Program-made: the position numbers and the translations under genes | The notes under the pieces: model-generated | The model's input: only the letters and a program-made list of their open reading frames with translations | Told to the model about the DNA's origin: nothing | The model's database searches: none | Source of the DNA: Paenibacillus hemerocallicola | GTDB lineage: Bacteria > Bacillota > Bacilli > Paenibacillales > NBRC-103111 | Direction of reading: 5' to 3' | Assembly (NCBI RefSeq): GCF_006265175.1 | Contig: NZ_VDCQ01000044.1 | Location: 1 to 64,000 of the forward strand | Length of the DNA: 64,000 nt | Part shown: positions 61,108 through 64,000 of the stretch, one piece after another | How positions within the stretch are numbered: position 1 is the stretch's first letter | How the letters are laid out: the number at the start of each line of letters is the position of its first letter

Positions 61108-64000
61108 TTATCGTACTCCGTATCTTGATTCATTTATAGTCATTATAAGTTTTACCCGGTATGCCGGTCCGGTCTGAAGCCCTGTCGTGTTCCCATTACG
61201 ATCGGCGACAACCGCGCTAACAACAACGACGGAGCTTATTGGCGATTGCCATGGTACTTTTGGCTGAAAGTGCAGCGTGAACAAACCCGCCGTTCCGGTG
61301 ACAGCATTCACTCCCGTATAGTTAATAAGAATTCGGTTGTCCTCATACGTGGACCCGGTAACGGTGGAAGAGCTCAGCATGGGCGTCACACCGACATATT
61401 GAAGCTGTGCAGGGCTATACTCGATCGCGATCTGTCCGCCGTACACGCTGGAAGTGACGTTTCTCAAGGCGTACAGGACATCCAGTGTCTGACCCGTCGA
61501 TACGGTCGGCGTTCCCTGCAATCGGGTGCTGCTAGCTGCATGATAGCCTTGGTCGATCTCACGCGGATGAAGTCCCAGCTCATACTCGTACTCGTTGTTC
61601 AATCCATCGCCGTCGGGATCAGCCGAAGGTCCGCTTACGCTGGCATCACTCTGCTGCGCCGGGGTGAAGTAGATATGGCGCCAATCGTCATAAGTGCCCT
61701 GGAAGGGAGGCAGCTGAGAAGCGGGCAGCACGACCGGAGGAGTCCCCGTCTTCACAATCGGATAATCCGCCTTCACATATTCCGAATAAGCATAAGGCTT
61801 AACCTCTTGATTGTACTTATAGTTTTGCGCCTCCTGATAGCTTACCCAAGGACGCTGGGTCCACCTGCTCTCATAGGTGGTGACATCGGACGTATGGACG
61901 CTGCCCCCCAGACGGAGATTGGAGATCCCGTTATCCCATACCTGGACGTTCGTCAAGGAGGTCGTTCCCATCTGAGCCGCCAGTCCATAGCTCATATTGT
62001 TATAGCTCTTCACATTCGTAGCGGTAAAGGAAACCGTTGCGCGCGATTGATTATAGATCCCGTTATCATTGCCCCAGAAGCTTCCGCCGTTGATCGTACT
62101 GCTCGTGCTGTCATGGGAAGAGAAGCCTTCGTCGAAGTTATTGAACGCCTCGATATTCTCGAACAGCAGCCCCGTTCCGGTGCCATGAATATTAATGCCG
62201 TCATTTTGCGCACCGGTAATCCGCAGATTCCGATAAGTCTGATACGAGTCCGGCGTAACGATCTCCAAGCCGTTCTCAAGTGTCGAAATTTCCCATCCGG
62301 TCGTAGGAGAAGCTTTGCTTTCGTTCAAAATCAGCTTGCTGCCATCCGGCGAAAGAGCGGCATAATCGCTTGTGAATACGCCTGCATTCTGACCGTAAAC
62401 TTGATCCAGCAGCAGACGCTGGCCGTTGTAGGCGACCAGATGCCGGAACGTGTTCGAATTTCCGTTGGGTAAGGAGTTCGCAATCGGCGCAGGCAGCATA
62501 TAGGTCCACTGACCGCCAGACTCCTGTGTGAACTGAAACGGACTGAAGCCGCTGATCAGCTCTCCGTTGCCTTCGAAAAGGATGGGATTGCCCGCCACGC
62601 CGGAAGTATGCAGCTTTACGGTTTCGTGATACGGGCCGCTTCCGGGAACCAGCGAGATCGTATCTCCCGGCTTCAGCGCCGGGGTACTGGCGACGGCGGC
62701 GGCGATCGATAAGTAAGCTCCGCTGGTCAGTCCGCGCCGGTCTACAAGCAGCACGCGAGGCACCGGAGTGGATGTGCCGGTATTCAATGTGATTTCCACC
62801 TTATCGACCCGGGCCGCTTCGGAAGAGTTCGAGGTCCCTTCCAGCTTCACCAGATCTCCCGTCTTCAGAGGAATGGCGGCAGCCAGCCGGCTCGTTCGCG
62901 ACTTGTCGGACACCGATGCCGAGCCGAAGTCTTGATTCGCCGTCCATGCATCGACAACATTGCCATTGACAAATAAGCGGTAGCTCGCGAGGCCGTCGTT
63001 TTCATCGAAATAGTGAACCCGAATATCATACGTCCCGTCCTGCCCGTCGAAGATAGCCGATGCTGTTCCGGTTCCGGACACCTTGATGACCTTGCCTCCG
63101 GAAGCCGGCGTCTGCGCTTCGACGGTATAGCCAACCAAAGTCATGTCCTCCGCTTCTGCCACACCTGGGAACAGCTGAGTTGGCGGAACCTGCGTTCCGC
63201 TGTATACATTACCGGAGGGCAAGAAGACGACGTTGCTGTAAAAGGTATTTCTGAAATTCAAAGGAATATCGCTCGGCTGAGCAGCCTGACTGCCTTGGAT
63301 CACAATGTTATCGAATGTGACATTCGTAATCTGATGAGCGGCGTCGAAGCCTTCAAGGGTCGAGGCTTGAACCGCCGTGCCTTTGGCGTAGAAGTCCTTC
63401 ACCTTTACTTGATCGATCCAGCCGGGACTGGAACTTCCGTCCCTCAGTCGAATGCGGAAGTAAAAGAACCTCTCGTTGTAGTTACCGCCGATGTATTCCG
63501 CCCGGTTGTTCACGATATCGATATGATGGATCCGGAAGCCTTCGCCGGCCCACAAGGCGGCGAACCGGTCGGCACGAACGACCTCATTATTCTCGAACCG
63601 GATGTCGCCGATGTCGTCCAGTGTCTCATCGCCGATCTTGAAGGCGGCCTTGAGCGACCAAAGCACATTATTGGTGAGCAGCACGCCGGTGACCGGTCTC
63701 TTCAAGCCCAAGTAATTCGTTACTTTAGGCGAAATCGCATCGTCGCCGGTATAGATGAAGGATCCGTCGATCGTCACTTGCCGGGAAGCATCGATATCCA
63801 CACCGTCCGTATTCGTCACCGTAGGCAGCAGCAGGCTCGGATTCGCCGGATCTGGACCGCCCCGGAGGTCGTTAATGATCTTGATGTTCTTCAGCAGCAC
63901 CTGATCGGCGTACAGCAGATGCAGCGTCCATCTCGCCGAATCCAGGAAATACACATCTTGAATCTGCAGGTCCGTCACAGCGGCTGTCCGAAGCAGCTTG
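61108..64000 (-). CDS. very large secreted beta-helix glycosidase-like protein, N-terminus outside the window
   Basis: At least 963 codons; the frame is still open at the window edge, so the start and signal peptide lie beyond it. The first about 260 visible residues are a GH28-like (polygalacturonase-type) beta-helix: TVTNTDGVDIDASRQVTIDG and YTGDDAISPK supply the NTD and DDA acid motifs. Next come a CBM-like jelly roll (about 275-405; AEAEDMTLVGYTVEAQTPAS), a second right-handed beta-helix (about 410-750), a Ca-binding DPDGDGLNNEYEYELGLHP segment and a cohesin-like domain to the end (LQYVGVTPMLSSSTV). A wall- or complex-associated pectin or glycan hydrolase is likely. Confidence 0.82.
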   Translation of the reverse strand, partial: KLLRTAAVTDLQIQDVYFLDSARWTLHLLYADQVLLKNIKIINDLRGGPDPANPSLLLPTVTNTDGVDIDASRQVTIDGSFIYTGDDAISPKVTNYLGLKRPVTGVLLTNNVLWSLKAAFKIGDETLDDIGDIRFENNEVVRADRFAALWAGEGFRIHHIDIVNNRAEYIGGNYNERFFYFRIRLRDGSSSPGWIDQVKVKDFYAKGTAVQASTLEGFDAAHQITNVTFDNIVIQGSQAAQPSDIPLNFRNTFYSNVVFLPSGNVYSGTQVPPTQLFPGVAEAEDMTLVGYTVEAQTPASGGKVIKVSGTGTASAIFDGQDGTYDIRVHYFDENDGLASYRLFVNGNVVDAWTANQDFGSASVSDKSRTSRLAAAIPLKTGDLVKLEGTSNSSEAARVDKVEITLNTGTSTPVPRVLLVDRRGLTSGAYLSIAAAVASTPALKPGDTISLVPGSGPYHETVKLHTSGVAGNPILFEGNGELISGFSPFQFTQESGGQWTYMLPAPIANSLPNGNSNTFRHLVAYNGQRLLLDQVYGQNAGVFTSDYAALSPDGSKLILNESKASPTTGWEISTLENGLEIVTPDSYQTYRNLRITGAQNDGINIHGTGTGLLFENIEAFNNFDEGFSSHDSTSSTINGGSFWGNDNGIYNQSRATVSFTATNVKSYNNMSYGLAAQMGTTSLTNVQVWDNGISNLRLGGSVHTSDVTTYESRWTQRPWVSYQEAQNYKYNQEVKPYAYSEYVKADYPIVKTGTPPVVLPASQLPPFQGTYDDWRHIYFTPAQQSDASVSGPSADPDGDGLNNEYEYELGLHPREIDQGYHAASSTRLQGTPTVSTGQTLDVLYALRNVTSSVYGGQIAIEYSPAQLQYVGVTPMLSSSTVTGSTYEDNRILINYTGVNAVTGTAGLFTLHFQPKVPWQSPISSVVVVSAVVADRNGNTTGLQTGPAYRVKLIMTINESRYGVR

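Noticed and set aside
61246-62472. 408-codon plus-strand frame inside the large beta-helix gene
   Set aside because: Antisense shadow of a gene with coherent domains; no independent support.

Overview
The window looks like chromosome from a spore-former-type Bacillota of the family Paenibacillaceae (Paenibacillus or Cohnella-like). The reasons are S-layer-homology (SLH) anchored giant proteins, many AraC/GntR/RpiR regulators next to secreted carbohydrate-active proteins, family-1 solute-binding lipoproteins with Gfo/Idh dehydrogenases, strong GGAGG ribosome binding sites, and classic hairpin plus T-run terminators. I see no rRNA, tRNA, CRISPR array or intact transposase. Genus assignment is inference.

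Layout. 0.1-14.3 kb: a chimeric polyprenyl synthase, a sugar isomerase/epimerase and an FAD oxidoreductase divergent from an AraC regulator; then an alpha/beta-hydrolase esterase, a scrap of a solute-binding protein, two fossil pieces of a GHL6-type glycoside hydrolase, a Tat-exported beta-helix (pectate-lyase-like) protein, a surviving but N-terminally aberrant relative of that hydrolase, and an RpiR regulator. 14.4-18.7 kb: an AT-richer accessory island with two SDR/TetR pairs in mirror orientation, nested palindromic repeats and an internally deleted tyrosine-recombinase fossil. 18.8-25.3 kb: an SLH beta-propeller protein, a stalk-domain secreted protein and a 1,111-aa BTAD/AAA/TPR regulator. 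26-28.3 kb: a PNPOx-like flavoprotein divergent from a MocR regulator. 28.6-37.9 kb: a 2,068-aa SLH protein with two complete metallophosphoesterase domains, a small metallophosphoesterase with a GntR/LacI-type regulator, and a shortened solute-binding lipoprotein. 38-46.5 kb: a beta-helix protein with a PrsA/SurA-like lipid- or membrane-anchored foldase, an AraC regulator, and a sialidase-like / solute-binding protein / Gfo-Idh operon.

46.7-49.6 kb holds an 8-bp satellite of 47 perfect copies, a DHFR-like reductase, a conserved hypothetical protein and fossils of a membrane protein/GMC oxidoreductase operon. 49.7-53.0 kb is a probable stress operon (ThDP-dependent oxidase, SDR, L,D-transpeptidase). 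53-61 kb is a second accessory stretch (GNAT, two DinB proteins, serine-recombinase and ArsB fossils, DNA alkylation repair enzyme, AraC/EamA pair with a csaA stub, methyltransferase, HAD phosphatase) with copies of a short dispersed repeat. The window ends inside a very large secreted beta-helix protein.

Two themes run through it. First, extracellular polysaccharide scavenging: esterase, three beta-helix proteins, sialidase-like hydrolase, GHL6 hydrolases and binding proteins, each locus with its own regulator but no ABC permease anywhere. Second, gene decay in which the start and the end of a gene survive while the middle is lost (hydrolase, solute-binding protein, tyrosine recombinase, serine recombinase).
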